NCBI RefSeq assembly: GCF_027922145.1
Contig: NZ_BSFC01000021.1
Coordinates: 310,001-374,000 of the forward strand
Source of the DNA: Novosphingobium resinovorum
GTDB taxonomy: Bacteria > Pseudomonadota > Alphaproteobacteria > Sphingomonadales > Sphingomonadaceae
DNA: 64,000 nucleotides
Direction of reading: 5' to 3'
Part shown: positions 45,955 through 56,778 of the stretch, piece after piece
Layout: each line of letters opens with the position of its first letter
Numbering within the stretch: the stretch's first letter is position 1
Translations under genes and position numbers: made by a program
Notes under the pieces: model-generated
The model's input: only the letters and a program-made list of their open reading frames with translations
Told to the model about the DNA's origin: nothing
Database searches by the model: none

Positions 45955-48323
45955 CAGCGGCTGCCGATGGCGAAGCGGGCGGTCAGGCCGATCTCGCGCT
46001 GCGGAGTCAGGGAGATGATGCGGTAGCGGCTTGCCGGAGTGACACCGCCTACCACCGACGCTCCGCTCACCGGAGCCGTGGCCCCTCGCGAAAGCACCTT
46101 GTCGGTATCGAACAGGTTCTTGGCGTAGAAGCCTACGTCCCATGCACCATCGTCCGCGCGTACACCGGCGTAGAAATTGACGAGCGCGTAGGCCGAAATG
46201 TCGTCGATCGGGTTCACCGGATCGTTGCGCGACTTGCCGTAGAAGCTGGCAAGGCCACGGAGATAACCATCGATTCCGGAACCGATCGGCGCGATATACT
46301 CGGACTGCACGGTGGCCGTGAACGGCGCGTTCGGCCCGGCTCGCAGCCCGTCGACCTGACAGACGGAGACCTGCTCACCACCCGAAGCATCGAGAATCTG
46401 CGCCGCCGTGGGGACGCCCGCATAGGGATTGCAGGGGATCGTCGCGTTGTCGATCGTGCCCTTGGCGTAGCTCATCGTCGCGCCGATGTCCCAGCCGCGC
46501 ATGGGGGTGCCGGACACTTCCAGTTCGGCGCCGTTGACCTTGGCCGGAACGCCCACCGTCAGCGCGGTGATCTGGCGTACACCGACGGAACCGCCGACAT
46601 CGGCGATGTAGAAGATGCTCGGCGCCGCATAGGCGAAGTTGTCGAAGGTCTGGTGGAACACCGTTGCATTGATCCGCAGACGACCGCCCAGCCACTGCGA
46701 TTTCACGCCCAGTTCGTAGGACTTGGACTTCTCCGGATCCGGATAATACAGGCTGGCGAGCAGCCCGTAAGGTTGCGACTGATCGCGCAATTGCACGGGA
46801 TTGGACCCGGAGCCCGGCCGCCAGGATGTGCCGAAGCTGGCATAGGCCATCAGGTCACGGGTGAAGTTGTGCTTGATCGATGCCGAATAGATCGTCGCGT
46901 GCAGAGTGCGGTCTTCGTCAGCCGCGGGAACCGGCACGCCCCGGGTCACGAGGCTTCCCTCGGAATGATAGCGGATGCGGCGGATGCCCCCTGAAACCTC
47001 GGTGCCCTCGCCCAGATGCGCAGTCACGTTGCCGAAGAAGGATCGCTCGAACGAACTGCCGACGCGCTCGACCGGAGTGCGGTTCAGCAGAAGAGGCCGC
47101 GCCGTGCTCCCGGCGAAAACAGGCGTCTGAACCTCGAGGTTCGTCGGATTGTAGAGCTTGTTCCACAAGGCCCCGACGACGTAGTCGAAGATGCCGAGAA
47201 CGCGCTGGTCCGACGACAGCCGCAGTTCATGGTTGGTCTGCTTCGCATTGGTGCTGGAATTCTGACCGGCGCCGAGAAAATCCTCCGGTGCCGTCGCAGG
47301 CAGCGCGGCGCCGAGGTCGTTGGGCTGCAGCGATCGGTACTTCTGCTTGTTGTGCGAGCCGAGATAGTTCAGCGACTGCCCGAATATCTGCCAGTGGGCG
47401 GCCCAGTTCCAGACCGTGAAGCTCTGACGATAGGTGTAGGGCGTATACATGACCGAGGTGCGATCGTCCGGCGTCAGCGCAACCGGCGCCGCAGGTGCGG
47501 CCGGGTCGATGTAGTCGAGCGATTCCGCCGGCAGGAAAGAGACGGCCTTGCGGATGGTCTGGGTGTAGCTGCCGTCAAGCGTCAGCCCGTCGATCGGCTC
47601 CGCGCGGACGGACAGGCGCCCTCCCTGCGTGCGGCGGCTGGGCTTCGCATCGTCGTTGATGCTGTGGATGCGGTTGTCGTCGGTCTCGTCCATGACCCCC
47701 GCAAGGCGGATCGCCAGACGGTCCTGAACCAGCGGGATGTTGAGCGCCGCCTGCCCGTTGACGTCGCCCCATGTGTTCACCGTGGCGATCATCGTCGCAC
47801 CGACTTCGGACAATTCGGGCTTGTGGGTGGTCACGGTGATCGATCCCGATGGCGAGGCGCGGCCGCGCAACGTCCCCTGCGGGCCGCGCAGCACCTCGAT
47901 CTGGCCGACGTCGAACATCGACTGGAACAGGATCGCCGCCGTGATCGGCGCATCGTTCATGTAGAATTCGATGGTGCCGTTGTTGCCGCTAGCGTTCACG
48001 TCAAAGGCAACGCCGCGCAGCGTAGCGCGGGTGGCGACGCCATTGGGCTCCTGCCCCAGAGACAGCCCGGGCACGAGCGCTTGGATCTCACGGAATTCAC
48101 GCAGGTTGAGTTTCTGGATCTCCTGCCCGGTCACCGCCTGCACGGTCAGCGGCACGTCCTGCAGCGACTCTTCGCGGCGGCGGGCCGTGACGATGATGTC
48201 CGCGCTGATGTCGGTCGCCTGCTGCGACTGGGCTTCCTGCGCGGCGGCTTGCTGCACCTGCGACGCCGCACACAGGGCAAGCAAGCTTGCTCCCGCGATG
48301 GCCGTTTCCTTCAAGCTCGTCAT
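45954..48323 (-). CDS. TonB-dependent receptor
   Basis: 789-residue outer-membrane receptor. A signal peptide begins MTSLKETAIAGASLLALCA and cuts near AAAQE; the plug begins with ADIIVTARRREESLQDVPLT and has QIEVLRGPQGTLRGRASPSG; the barrel ends with REIGLTARFAIGSR. The start at 48323 has GAGGGAGG upstream. Unusually it lies in the middle of a catabolic operon, between the ligase (34 bp upstream) and the MFS gene (1-bp overlap). Confidence 0.92.
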   Translation of the reverse strand: MTSLKETAIAGASLLALCAASQVQQAAAQEAQSQQATDISADIIVTARRREESLQDVPLTVQAVTGQEIQKLNLREFREIQALVPGLSLGQEPNGVATRATLRGVAFDVNASGNNGTIEFYMNDAPITAAILFQSMFDVGQIEVLRGPQGTLRGRASPSGSITVTTHKPELSEVGATMIATVNTWGDVNGQAALNIPLVQDRLAIRLAGVMDETDDNRIHSINDDAKPSRRTQGGRLSVRAEPIDGLTLDGSYTQTIRKAVSFLPAESLDYIDPAAPAAPVALTPDDRTSVMYTPYTYRQSFTVWNWAAHWQIFGQSLNYLGSHNKQKYRSLQPNDLGAALPATAPEDFLGAGQNSSTNAKQTNHELRLSSDQRVLGIFDYVVGALWNKLYNPTNLEVQTPVFAGSTARPLLLNRTPVERVGSSFERSFFGNVTAHLGEGTEVSGGIRRIRYHSEGSLVTRGVPVPAADEDRTLHATIYSASIKHNFTRDLMAYASFGTSWRPGSGSNPVQLRDQSQPYGLLASLYYPDPEKSKSYELGVKSQWLGGRLRINATVFHQTFDNFAYAAPSIFYIADVGGSVGVRQITALTVGVPAKVNGAELEVSGTPMRGWDIGATMSYAKGTIDNATIPCNPYAGVPTAAQILDASGGEQVSVCQVDGLRAGPNAPFTATVQSEYIAPIGSGIDGYLRGLASFYGKSRNDPVNPIDDISAYALVNFYAGVRADDGAWDVGFYAKNLFDTDKVLSRGATAPVSGASVVGGVTPASRYRIISLTPQREIGLTARFAIGSR

Positions 48324-48357
48324 CCGTTCCTCCCTCGTTATTTTTGATTTTTCGTGT

Positions 48358-50055
48358 TCAGATTGCGACGGCCGCCCTCGCCCATGCCGCCAGCGCGATC
48401 CTGTCGAGCTTGCCGCTGCCCAGCCGCGGCAGGTCATCGACGAAGACGATGTCGCGAGGCAGCTTGAAATGCGCGAGGCGCGGCTTCAGCCAGGCGTGCA
48501 GATCCTCGGGGCTGACCGCGCTTGCCGGACGCCGCACGACGTAGACCCGCAGCACTTCGACCTTGCGCGGATCCGCAACACTTACGGCGGCGCAGTGCGT
48601 CACGTCCTCGTGGCCGACAAGGCAGCGCTCGACCTCCTCGAGGCTGACGTTCTCGCCACCGACCTTGGCCATCAGCTTGATGCGGCCGCGATACGTGACG
48701 TAGCCGTCCTCATCGATGCTCACGAGGTCTTCGCTGTGCACCCAGCCCTCGGCATCGATCGCCCTCGCCGTCTCCTCGGGCTGGTTCCAGTAGCCGATCA
48801 TGGTGTTGCCGCGGATCCACGCCTCGCCGGTCTGGCCGGGGCCGAGATCGCGTCCGGTTTCGGGATCAACCACCCTTATCTCGTTGCCGGGCAGCGGCCT
48901 TCCGCCGGTCGACAGCATCTTTGCGGGATCATCGTTGGGGCCGGTGATAGCGCAAGGGCCATAAGTCTCGGTCAGCCCGTAGGGAGAGAACGCGAAGGTG
49001 ACGTTGGGCATCACCGCACGCGCCGCATCGTTGTGGAGCGGCGCCATGCGCAGCCTCGGGAACGTGATCGCGCGCGCCTGCGCCTCCATCACCGCTTCCT
49101 TGCCGAGCACGCTGACGAAGATCGTCGCCTGTTCCTCGACGATAAGCCGCACGGCCAGATCGACGCTGAAAGCCTCGGTGAAGACCAGCGTGCCGCCCTG
49201 CGGCAGCATGCTCATCAGGCCATAGATGCTGCCGCCTGCATGAAACAGCGGCATCATCGAGAAATAAACGTCGTCCCGCCGCATGCCCGTGCGACCGGCA
49301 TGTAGGATACCATTCGCCGCGAAACCGCCTTGCTGCAGCATCACGCCCTTGGGAAAGCCGGTGCTGCCCGAGGTATACTTGACCACGAAGACGTCCTGCG
49401 GCGTCACCGCCTCGGCCATCCGGTCGGCAACGGCCAGCCAGTCGCCATGGCCTTCGCGGCCGACCGCCTCAAGCACCGTCCAGTCGAAAGCGGCGCGGTG
49501 GGACGTGCCTTCGCGGGCGAACAGGACCACGTTGCGCAAGTCCGGCATCGCGCGCGAGCACAATGCGCCGGGCACCTGCGCCTCGGCGAATTCGGGACAG
49601 ATTTCAGCAAGGATCGCTGGCATGTCGAGCTTGCGGAAGCGATCGAGCATGATCAGGTGGCGCGCCCCCGACTGCCGTATGCAATAGGCGATTTCCGGCG
49701 CTTTCAGGAACGTGTTGATCGGCACCACCGCGGCCCCGATCCGGGCCGCCGCGAAGAACGAGACGATCCATTCCAGCCGGTTGGTCATCCACAGCACGAT
49801 CCGGTCGCCGCGCGTGACGCCGATGCTGGCGAGGCCCGCCGACAGATCGCGCACCCTATCCAGAAGTTGGGCATACGTCAGTCGCGTAACCGCGCCCGCA
49901 TCGTCGGCCGCAACCAGCGCGTCACGGTCGGGGTCGCGTGCGGCGGCGTCGCTCAAGACCTGCCACATCGTGCGCGATCGGGCCGCCTCCAGCGCTTCCC
50001 GATCTTTCCGGGTCACCGGCCGCCACGCGATCTTTGCTTGCGGATCCGCGATCAT
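48358..50055 (-). CDS. Acyl-CoA synthetase (AMP-forming)
   Basis: 565-residue ANL-family ligase. The phosphate loop is KYTSGSTGFPKGVML, the A5-type motif is FSPYGLTETYGP, the hinge is GWVHSEDLVSIDEDGYVTY followed by GRIKLMAKVGGENVS, and the catalytic lysine is in LPRLGSGKLDR. The start MIADPQAK overlaps the amidohydrolase stop by 4 bases. It would form a CoA thioester from the acid released by the amidohydrolase or imported by the MFS protein; that thioester could be the substrate of the thiolase-like/DUF35 pairs. Confidence 0.9.
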   Translation of the reverse strand: MIADPQAKIAWRPVTRKDREALEAARSRTMWQVLSDAAARDPDRDALVAADDAGAVTRLTYAQLLDRVRDLSAGLASIGVTRGDRIVLWMTNRLEWIVSFFAAARIGAAVVPINTFLKAPEIAYCIRQSGARHLIMLDRFRKLDMPAILAEICPEFAEAQVPGALCSRAMPDLRNVVLFAREGTSHRAAFDWTVLEAVGREGHGDWLAVADRMAEAVTPQDVFVVKYTSGSTGFPKGVMLQQGGFAANGILHAGRTGMRRDDVYFSMMPLFHAGGSIYGLMSMLPQGGTLVFTEAFSVDLAVRLIVEEQATIFVSVLGKEAVMEAQARAITFPRLRMAPLHNDAARAVMPNVTFAFSPYGLTETYGPCAITGPNDDPAKMLSTGGRPLPGNEIRVVDPETGRDLGPGQTGEAWIRGNTMIGYWNQPEETARAIDAEGWVHSEDLVSIDEDGYVTYRGRIKLMAKVGGENVSLEEVERCLVGHEDVTHCAAVSVADPRKVEVLRVYVVRRPASAVSPEDLHAWLKPRLAHFKLPRDIVFVDDLPRLGSGKLDRIALAAWARAAVAI

Positions 50056-51170
50056 CCGGCCGCGAACTCCGGGCGGTCGAGCCGGAATAGCCGCGCCGCA
50101 TTGCCGCCGACGATGGCCGCCTTGTCCGCCTCGGAGATGTCGATGCCCTCGAACAGTTCGGCGATGACCTGCCGGGACCGGGGGAACGTGCCTTCGTGGT
50201 GCGGATAGTCCGCGCCCCACAGCAAGGCCGCCGTCCCGGTGACAGAACGCGACATGATCCCGGCACGATCCGTCTGGAACGAGCAGGCGACCTGCCGGGC
50301 GATGATCTCGCGCGGGGTCAGCGACAGCTTGGGCCGCACGAAGGACTGGTGCGCGTCGTAGACCTCGTCCATCCGCTCCGCGAGGGCCGCCAGCCAGCTC
50401 GCGCCGCCCTCGATCACGCAGACCTTGGCGCCGGGGAAGCGATCGAGCAGCCCGCCCGCGACCATGGCGCCGATTGTGATCATGCCGTCCGTCGCCTGGA
50501 TCATGTAGTTCATCACCGCGCCGCCCGCGCCGCGAAAACTGCGCACGTCGTTGCGGCCGGTCCCGGTGTGCAGCGCGAAGACGATGCCAAGGCGCTGCGC
50601 GGCATCGAAGACCGGATCCCATGCCTCGCTGGTATATTGCGGAATGCCGGAATCGCGCTCGATCAGGCTGGGCAGCATGGCGGACGTGAAGCCGAGCGCG
50701 GCAAGGCGCTCCATCTCAGCGATCGTATTGCGAAAGTCGCGCACCGGCAGGATGCCGCAGCGCACGAACGAGCGCGTATGGTCCTTGAGCAGACCGTGCA
50801 GCCAGTCGTTGTAGACTTGCGCCGTGGCCAGTTCCGCCTCCGCGTTCTCGATCATGTAGGCGGTCAGGCCGAGGCTGGGGAACACGATCTCGGCATCGAC
50901 ACCGTCGAGGGCCATGTCCTGCAGACGGAACTCGACTTCCCGGTTGCCGCGCCGGTCCGGGCGGCCGAACGGTTCCCCGTCAGCCCCCAGGCGTGGCGGC
51001 CCACGCTCGATGGGGGTTTTCTGCAGGACCTTGTCACCCGCCATCGACAGGATGAAATCATCCTGCTTCACCGCATGAAGACCGAAAGTGCGCAACGAGG
51101 GCGGCAGCCCTTCGCTGAACAGATCCGATGGCTCGACGAAATGTCCGTCGGCGCTGAATACGAAAGTCAT
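50052..51170 (-). CDS. Amidohydrolase (PF04909, decarboxylase/hydrolase type)
   Basis: 372-residue TIM-barrel metal enzyme of the amidohydrolase_2 family, whose members decarboxylate or hydrolyse aromatic and cyclic acids. SADGHFVEP has the metal-site segment with DxH in place of HxH; FALHTGTGRND supplies the next histidine; LLWGADYPHHEGTFP carries the late aspartate. It is the first gene of a large minus-strand operon. The 228-bp region upstream (51171-51398) holds its promoter and lies just beyond a LysR gene on the same strand. Confidence 0.87.
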   Translation of the reverse strand: MTFVFSADGHFVEPSDLFSEGLPPSLRTFGLHAVKQDDFILSMAGDKVLQKTPIERGPPRLGADGEPFGRPDRRGNREVEFRLQDMALDGVDAEIVFPSLGLTAYMIENAEAELATAQVYNDWLHGLLKDHTRSFVRCGILPVRDFRNTIAEMERLAALGFTSAMLPSLIERDSGIPQYTSEAWDPVFDAAQRLGIVFALHTGTGRNDVRSFRGAGGAVMNYMIQATDGMITIGAMVAGGLLDRFPGAKVCVIEGGASWLAALAERMDEVYDAHQSFVRPKLSLTPREIIARQVACSFQTDRAGIMSRSVTGTAALLWGADYPHHEGTFPRSRQVIAELFEGIDISEADKAAIVGGNAARLFRLDRPEFAAG

Positions 51171-51398
51171 CCCGCCCTCTCCCGAAAGCGGCCGCGCTGG
51201 CTATTCCCTTTTCCGAAAACCCGCTGATGATGCAGGCGCGACTGCACGCACCGGGTAATCCCCGGCAAATGCACCTCTCCCTGCCCTATCTGCTTGCTCC
51301 GCGCGGCCTGCTGCCTTGTATACGCCGAGAATTAGACCGGGAGCGGTCACCGGGATAGCTGCGAAATTCGGAACACCCCTATCGACGTAACCGATGGG

Positions 51399-52283
51399 TC
51401 AGGCATTTTCGATAAGGTATCGGTCGAAAGCGGCGACCAAACGCCCCCGAGATATGTTCCGCGGCCGGGCGAGGCTGAGCGCGCGAGTATAGGAAAAGCC
51501 GGATACAGCCAGTTGCACGAGCCGCCCTTGCTCCAGGTCGGTCCTCACCACTTCGTGTGACAGGCAACCGATACCACCACCGGCGACCACTGCATCACGA
51601 ATGCCCCAGTTGCTGGTGGATTCGAAAGCGACACGCAGTTGACCGATCTGCTCGTGCATCAGGTAGCGCAGGCGCGCGCATTCAGACGAGGCCGCTTCGC
51701 GCAAGCACCATCGCTCTCCCGCCAGATCACCGATCGCCAGACCCTGCCTTCTCGCCAGCCGATGGTCAGGGGCGACGATGAGCACCATCTCGTCGGTGCG
51801 CCAGGGAGTCAACTCGACACCGGGAACATCGGGGAAGTTCTCGATCACCGCAGTCTCGAGCTCGAACCGGCTGAGCCGCTCGAAGAGGTCCATGGTGGAC
51901 TGGGATTCGACGCGGATCTGCACCTCGGGATGGTTGCGCATGAAGCCGACGCAAAGTTGAGGCAGAATCGTCTCCGCCACCATTGGAGTCGCGCCCAGTA
52001 CGAGTTGCCCGTTCAACGGGGCATCGTCCCGATCTCCTTCGATATCCTCGATCGTGCAAAGGACCGAACGAATGGTGGAACGCAGCCGTTTTCCTTCGTC
52101 GGTGATCTGAAGCGGCCGCCCCTTGGCATGAGCAAAGAGTTGCCGGCCAAGGATGATCTGCAGATCGGTCAAGGCGCTGCTTGCCGCGCTCTGGCTCATG
52201 TTCAGGCGGTTTGCCGCAGCGGTCACGCTGCCGGTTGCCGCAACCGCATCAAAAACCTGAAGTTGCCGGATCGATACCTTCAT
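51399..52283 (-). CDS. LysR-family transcriptional regulator
   Basis: 294-residue LysR regulator: wHTH at residues 1-65 (LQVFDAVAATGSVTAAANRL, NMSQSAASSALTDLQ), then a substrate-binding domain with LVLGATPMVAETILPQL. The MKVSIRQLQ start at 52283 is the family-typical one. Its position directly upstream of the amidohydrolase-ligase-TonB operon on the same strand, not divergent, suggests it may control that operon or the AraC-linked pob genes; this is open. Confidence 0.87.
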   Translation of the reverse strand: MKVSIRQLQVFDAVAATGSVTAAANRLNMSQSAASSALTDLQIILGRQLFAHAKGRPLQITDEGKRLRSTIRSVLCTIEDIEGDRDDAPLNGQLVLGATPMVAETILPQLCVGFMRNHPEVQIRVESQSTMDLFERLSRFELETAVIENFPDVPGVELTPWRTDEMVLIVAPDHRLARRQGLAIGDLAGERWCLREAASSECARLRYLMHEQIGQLRVAFESTSNWGIRDAVVAGGGIGCLSHEVVRTDLEQGRLVQLAVSGFSYTRALSLARPRNISRGRLVAAFDRYLIENA

Positions 52284-52415
52284 GTTGATGGAGTGCCGTT
52301 CGGCGCCCGCGCCGGCAAGGGATTTCACAAAGGCGAAGGCAGCTACTGGTTATGCGATGGCAAAGTCATCGGCGATGCGAATGCTCGTGGCAATGTCCCT
52401 CCGCCAGAGCGGCGA

Positions 52416-53297
52416 TCATGGCCTGGGCATGGCCCATGCACGCAAGGAGTGTCCGTCGTTGGGCATACGATCACATCGCGGCCGGTTTCCAGTGAGCCTG
52501 GCGTAAAATCTGGAAAAATATGATGCGTCCGAAAAACCAAGATCTTCGGATACCTGCGCAATAGTCGCATTTGTGAACGCCAGAAGCCGCCGAGCCTCCA
52601 GAATCAGGCGGGCATGGATAAGCTCCGTCGGCGTACAACCCAAGCTGCGCTGACATGTCCGATTAAGGGTCTTCGCGGTGATACCCAGTCGCCGTGCATA
52701 CCAGGAAACGCTGCAATGCTCTCGCAGGTGAGTTTCAATTAGCCGACGGAACGCCACAAGGCGTTCTTCGTCGAGCGTCTCGTCTTGAATGGGTAAAGGC
52801 AGAGACCTGACGAGCGCTTCGGCCAGAGCCATGAACATCGGTTGCGGTGCGCGCCAGTCTGCCTGACAATTGAGCAGTTCGTCACACAACCAGGACACCC
52901 GCGCGACGTTAGCCTCCGGTACGGTTCCGCAGGCACCTTGGGTAAGCAAGCGCAGCAGAGGATCGTTGCTACCTGTCGCGCGCGAGGTAAATCCCGCCGA
53001 GAGCGTCATCACATGCCCGGATGTCTCCGGCGTAAAGCGGAATCCGTGCACGCTGCCGATCGGCACGATCATGTAACAGGGGGCGCAAAGATGGCGCACC
53101 AGATCATCGCAGCGGAACTCAACCTGTCCGTTGGATAACAGCAGGGCCTGCACGCTGCGCAGATGGCGATGCGGCGAAATCTCCCAATCGTACAAGGCGC
53201 TGCGCGTCGCTATCGTTTCTATATGCGCGAATTCCGGGACATTATCGCCCGACTTCTCGCCATACAGGACGAAGCTGGGAATAGAACTATGCTGCAT
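52416..53297 (-). CDS. pobR: PobR-type AraC-family activator
   Basis: 293-residue regulator of pobA. The N-terminal IPSFVLYGEKSG, and HRHLRSVQALLL, are the cupin sensor of 4-hydroxybenzoate-responsive AraC proteins; the C-terminal HTH pair is SVSWYARRLGITAKTLNRTC and ATIAQVSEDLGFSDASYFSRFY. It is divergent from pobA with 123 bp between, the arrangement common to pobR/pobA. Assignment of the effector is from the family; an exact operator was not identified. Confidence 0.87.
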   Translation of the reverse strand: MQHSSIPSFVLYGEKSGDNVPEFAHIETIATRSALYDWEISPHRHLRSVQALLLSNGQVEFRCDDLVRHLCAPCYMIVPIGSVHGFRFTPETSGHVMTLSAGFTSRATGSNDPLLRLLTQGACGTVPEANVARVSWLCDELLNCQADWRAPQPMFMALAEALVRSLPLPIQDETLDEERLVAFRRLIETHLREHCSVSWYARRLGITAKTLNRTCQRSLGCTPTELIHARLILEARRLLAFTNATIAQVSEDLGFSDASYFSRFYARLTGNRPRCDRMPNDGHSLRAWAMPRP

Positions 53298-53327
53298 CGC
53301 CCTGTCCCAAAAGTACCTGTCATATGA

Positions 53328-54590
<1,263 letters not shown>

Positions 54591-54598
54591 CGCGCCAA

Positions 54599-54630
54599 GA
54601 AAAAGCCCCGCCCGATCGATCCGGCGGGAT
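54599..54630 (-). terminator. Terminator of the 3-dehydroquinate dehydratase gene
   Basis: A CCCGCC/GGCGGG stem (54608-54613 with 54624-54629) encloses ten bases; read on the minus strand it is followed by GGGCTTTTTCTT. It is 11 bases beyond the aroD-like stop codon and close to the pobA stop on the other strand. Confidence 0.6.
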
Positions 54631-54640
54631 CAAACTCGAT

Positions 54641-55528
54641 TTACCCCGCTATGGCGTCGTGCACGATGGCCAGGGTATCCCGCAGTTGGGCAACCTTCAC
54701 CTGCCCCGGCGCGGACGGATCACCCAGGGCGCCGAAGCTCAGCGCGGAACCGAACGCTTCCCCCGCCAGTCGCGACACGGCGCCGATACCACCCATCGCC
54801 ATCGTTACCAGCGGCCGATCGCCGTGGTCGCGACGCATGATCCAGGTCGCTTCCAGCAGCCGCAGCAGGTCGCCGGCATCATGCGGCATTACCGCCAGCT
54901 TGCAGATATCCGCCCCGAGCGCCTGCTGCCGGCGCAGCAGCGTAACCATGACCTCAACCGAAGGCGTGACCGCAAAATCGTGGTGCGACAGGATCACATG
55001 GCGTCCCATCGCCTGCACATCGGACTTGAGCCTGGCCACTGCCGGATCGGACAACAAGGCGGCTTCGATGTCGATCAGGTCGCCTGCACCGCTTTTCAGA
55101 ACCGCCTGATAGATGGCCGCGTACTCGGCCGGAGTGATGGCCTTCTGCCCGCCTTCGGCCTTGGTTCTGAACGTCACCACCAGCGGCTTGCCCTTGATGG
55201 CATCGGCCACCGGGCGCATCGTTGCCGCGACCGCCTGCGGATCGAGGGTGGCATCCAGAAAGTCGACCCGGTATTCCACGACGTCGACCTCGCTCATGCT
55301 GCCCAGCAGGCGCGCCCGCGACAGCACCGCATCGGGTGTAGTTTCGATCAGCGACACAATGGTCTTGGTACGACCGGCTCCGATCTCCACGTCACGAATC
55401 CGTATCGGCCGGAGCTGATTCGGTGCTTTCGGAGCAGGAGCCGCGGCCATCGCCGTAGCGCCGATAGTGGGCAGGATTCCTGCCGCTGCACCAAGGGCAA
55501 GAGCCTGGCGGCGCCGCATCAAAGGCAT
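54641..55528 (-). CDS. aroD: Tat-exported type I 3-dehydroquinate dehydratase
   Basis: 295-residue enzyme dehydrating 3-dehydroquinate to 3-dehydroshikimate through a lysine Schiff base. All expected residues are present: E85/R87 in VVEYRVDFLD, R121/E125 in TFRTKAEGG, H183 in SHHDF, and K210 in ADICKLAVMP, with SFGALGDPSAPGQ at the end. The first 30 residues, MPLMRRRQALALGAAAGILP, have a double-arginine region and a hydrophobic stretch ending in AMAAA, a Tat-type signal; cytosolic AroD has none. Start at 55528 has GGAG eight bases upstream. This indicates a catabolic, periplasmic role in quinate use rather than the shikimate biosynthesis pathway. Confidence 0.9.
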   Translation of the reverse strand: MPLMRRRQALALGAAAGILPTIGATAMAAAPAPKAPNQLRPIRIRDVEIGAGRTKTIVSLIETTPDAVLSRARLLGSMSEVDVVEYRVDFLDATLDPQAVAATMRPVADAIKGKPLVVTFRTKAEGGQKAITPAEYAAIYQAVLKSGAGDLIDIEAALLSDPAVARLKSDVQAMGRHVILSHHDFAVTPSVEVMVTLLRRQQALGADICKLAVMPHDAGDLLRLLEATWIMRRDHGDRPLVTMAMGGIGAVSRLAGEAFGSALSFGALGDPSAPGQVKVAQLRDTLAIVHDAIAG

Positions 55529-55577
55529 ATTCAATCTCCGCAAGTGTCATGAACCGATCTTGTGGTCGGCATTCGTG

Positions 55578-55593
55578 TGTACTAAATGGTACA
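55578..55593. promoter_or_regulatory. LysR-type operator dyad
   Basis: TGTAC and GTACA flank TAAATG in the 182-bp divergent region between the aroD-like gene and a LysR gene. The size suits a LysR T-N11-A box; it is probably the binding site of the LysR protein at 55711. Confidence 0.5.
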
Positions 55594-55710
55594 TAACCTG
55601 ATGGGAAGTCTCCTCGTTCCACTTTTTCACGTGCGGTCCGACGCGGGCCGGTGCATTGCGCCGAGCGGATCGCTATTGTCCCCTGGCGCGGCAATCGGAT
55701 ATGCAGGCCT

Positions 55711-56625
55711 ATGCTGACGATCCGGCAGATAGAAATCTTCCACGCCGTGATGATCACCAAGACGGTGAGCGGCGCAGCGCGAATGCTGGGCACGTCGCAG
55801 CCAGGGCTGAGCCGCATGATCGGGCACATGGAAGACAAGCTGCGCTTCCGCCTGTTCGACCGTACGCGCGGCCGCCTGCTGCCCACCCCCGAAGCGCAGG
55901 CGCTGTTCCGGGAAGTGGAGCAGGTCTTCAAGGGCTTCAGCGACCTCGAACACGTGGTGCAGCGGCTGGCCAAGGGTGTCGACCGGACGTTCCGGGTCGG
56001 TGCATCGCCCTCGCTTGGGCATTCGGTGGTGCCGCAGATGCTTTCGCGGCTGACGGGCAACTACCCCGACGTCACCATCCAGTTCGACGTGCTTTCGGTG
56101 GAGCAGGCGGTCGACTGGCTGGCCCTGCAGCGCGGCGACTATGCCTTGAGCGTCTTTCCCATCGACCATCCCAACGTGCTGTCCAGCCGCATCGGCAGCG
56201 GCCGCATGGTCTGCGCCGTCCCGGCGGGGCACCGGCTTGCGGACCGGAGCCATATCGCCCTTGCCGATATGCACGGCGAACGAATCCAGTCCTTCCGCAA
56301 GGAAACGCCGCACGGCCAGATCATCGCTCGAATGTACGAAGAAGCGGGCGAGGTATTGGACGTGGCGACTTACGTGCGCTTCGCCGAGACGGCCGTAGCC
56401 TTCGTCGCCAACGGCATGGGGGTAGCGCTGGTTGACAGCTTCACCGCGATGCAGCCCCATGCCGACACCGTACGCTTCCTGGAATTCGAGCATCCCGGCA
56501 CCCTGCCCGTCTACATAAGCCGAAATCTGGAAACGGCACGGACGCTGGTTGGCGAAACGTTCGAAGAGATCGCGCGCAACATTCTCCTGGCTTTGCCGCG
56601 ATCTGCGACGCATTCCCACCCATAA
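55711..56625 (+). CDS. LysR-family transcriptional regulator
   Basis: 304-residue LysR protein. The wHTH is at residues 1-60 (MLTIRQIEIFHAVMITKTVS, GTSQPGLSRMIGHMEDKL) and the sensor domain begins RTFRVGASPSLGHSVVP. The start at 55711 is the family-typical one. It is divergent from the exported dehydroquinate dehydratase gene, followed by the AAHS transporter gene, and most probably activates both with quinate, shikimate or a related ligand. Confidence 0.87.
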   Translation: MLTIRQIEIFHAVMITKTVSGAARMLGTSQPGLSRMIGHMEDKLRFRLFDRTRGRLLPTPEAQALFREVEQVFKGFSDLEHVVQRLAKGVDRTFRVGASPSLGHSVVPQMLSRLTGNYPDVTIQFDVLSVEQAVDWLALQRGDYALSVFPIDHPNVLSSRIGSGRMVCAVPAGHRLADRSHIALADMHGERIQSFRKETPHGQIIARMYEEAGEVLDVATYVRFAETAVAFVANGMGVALVDSFTAMQPHADTVRFLEFEHPGTLPVYISRNLETARTLVGETFEEIARNILLALPRSATHSHP

Positions 56626-56778
56626 CATAAGGGCATGCCGAACATCGTTGCGTGGTGTGCGAGAATTACGCTGTTGCCGTTACGACATGATCGGTAAGGC
56701 CCGACTGACGCTGTTCAATGACCGGGCGAGCACAGGCGCAAAGCAAGCGCCGTGAAGAGGATGGAAAAGAGCGTTACC

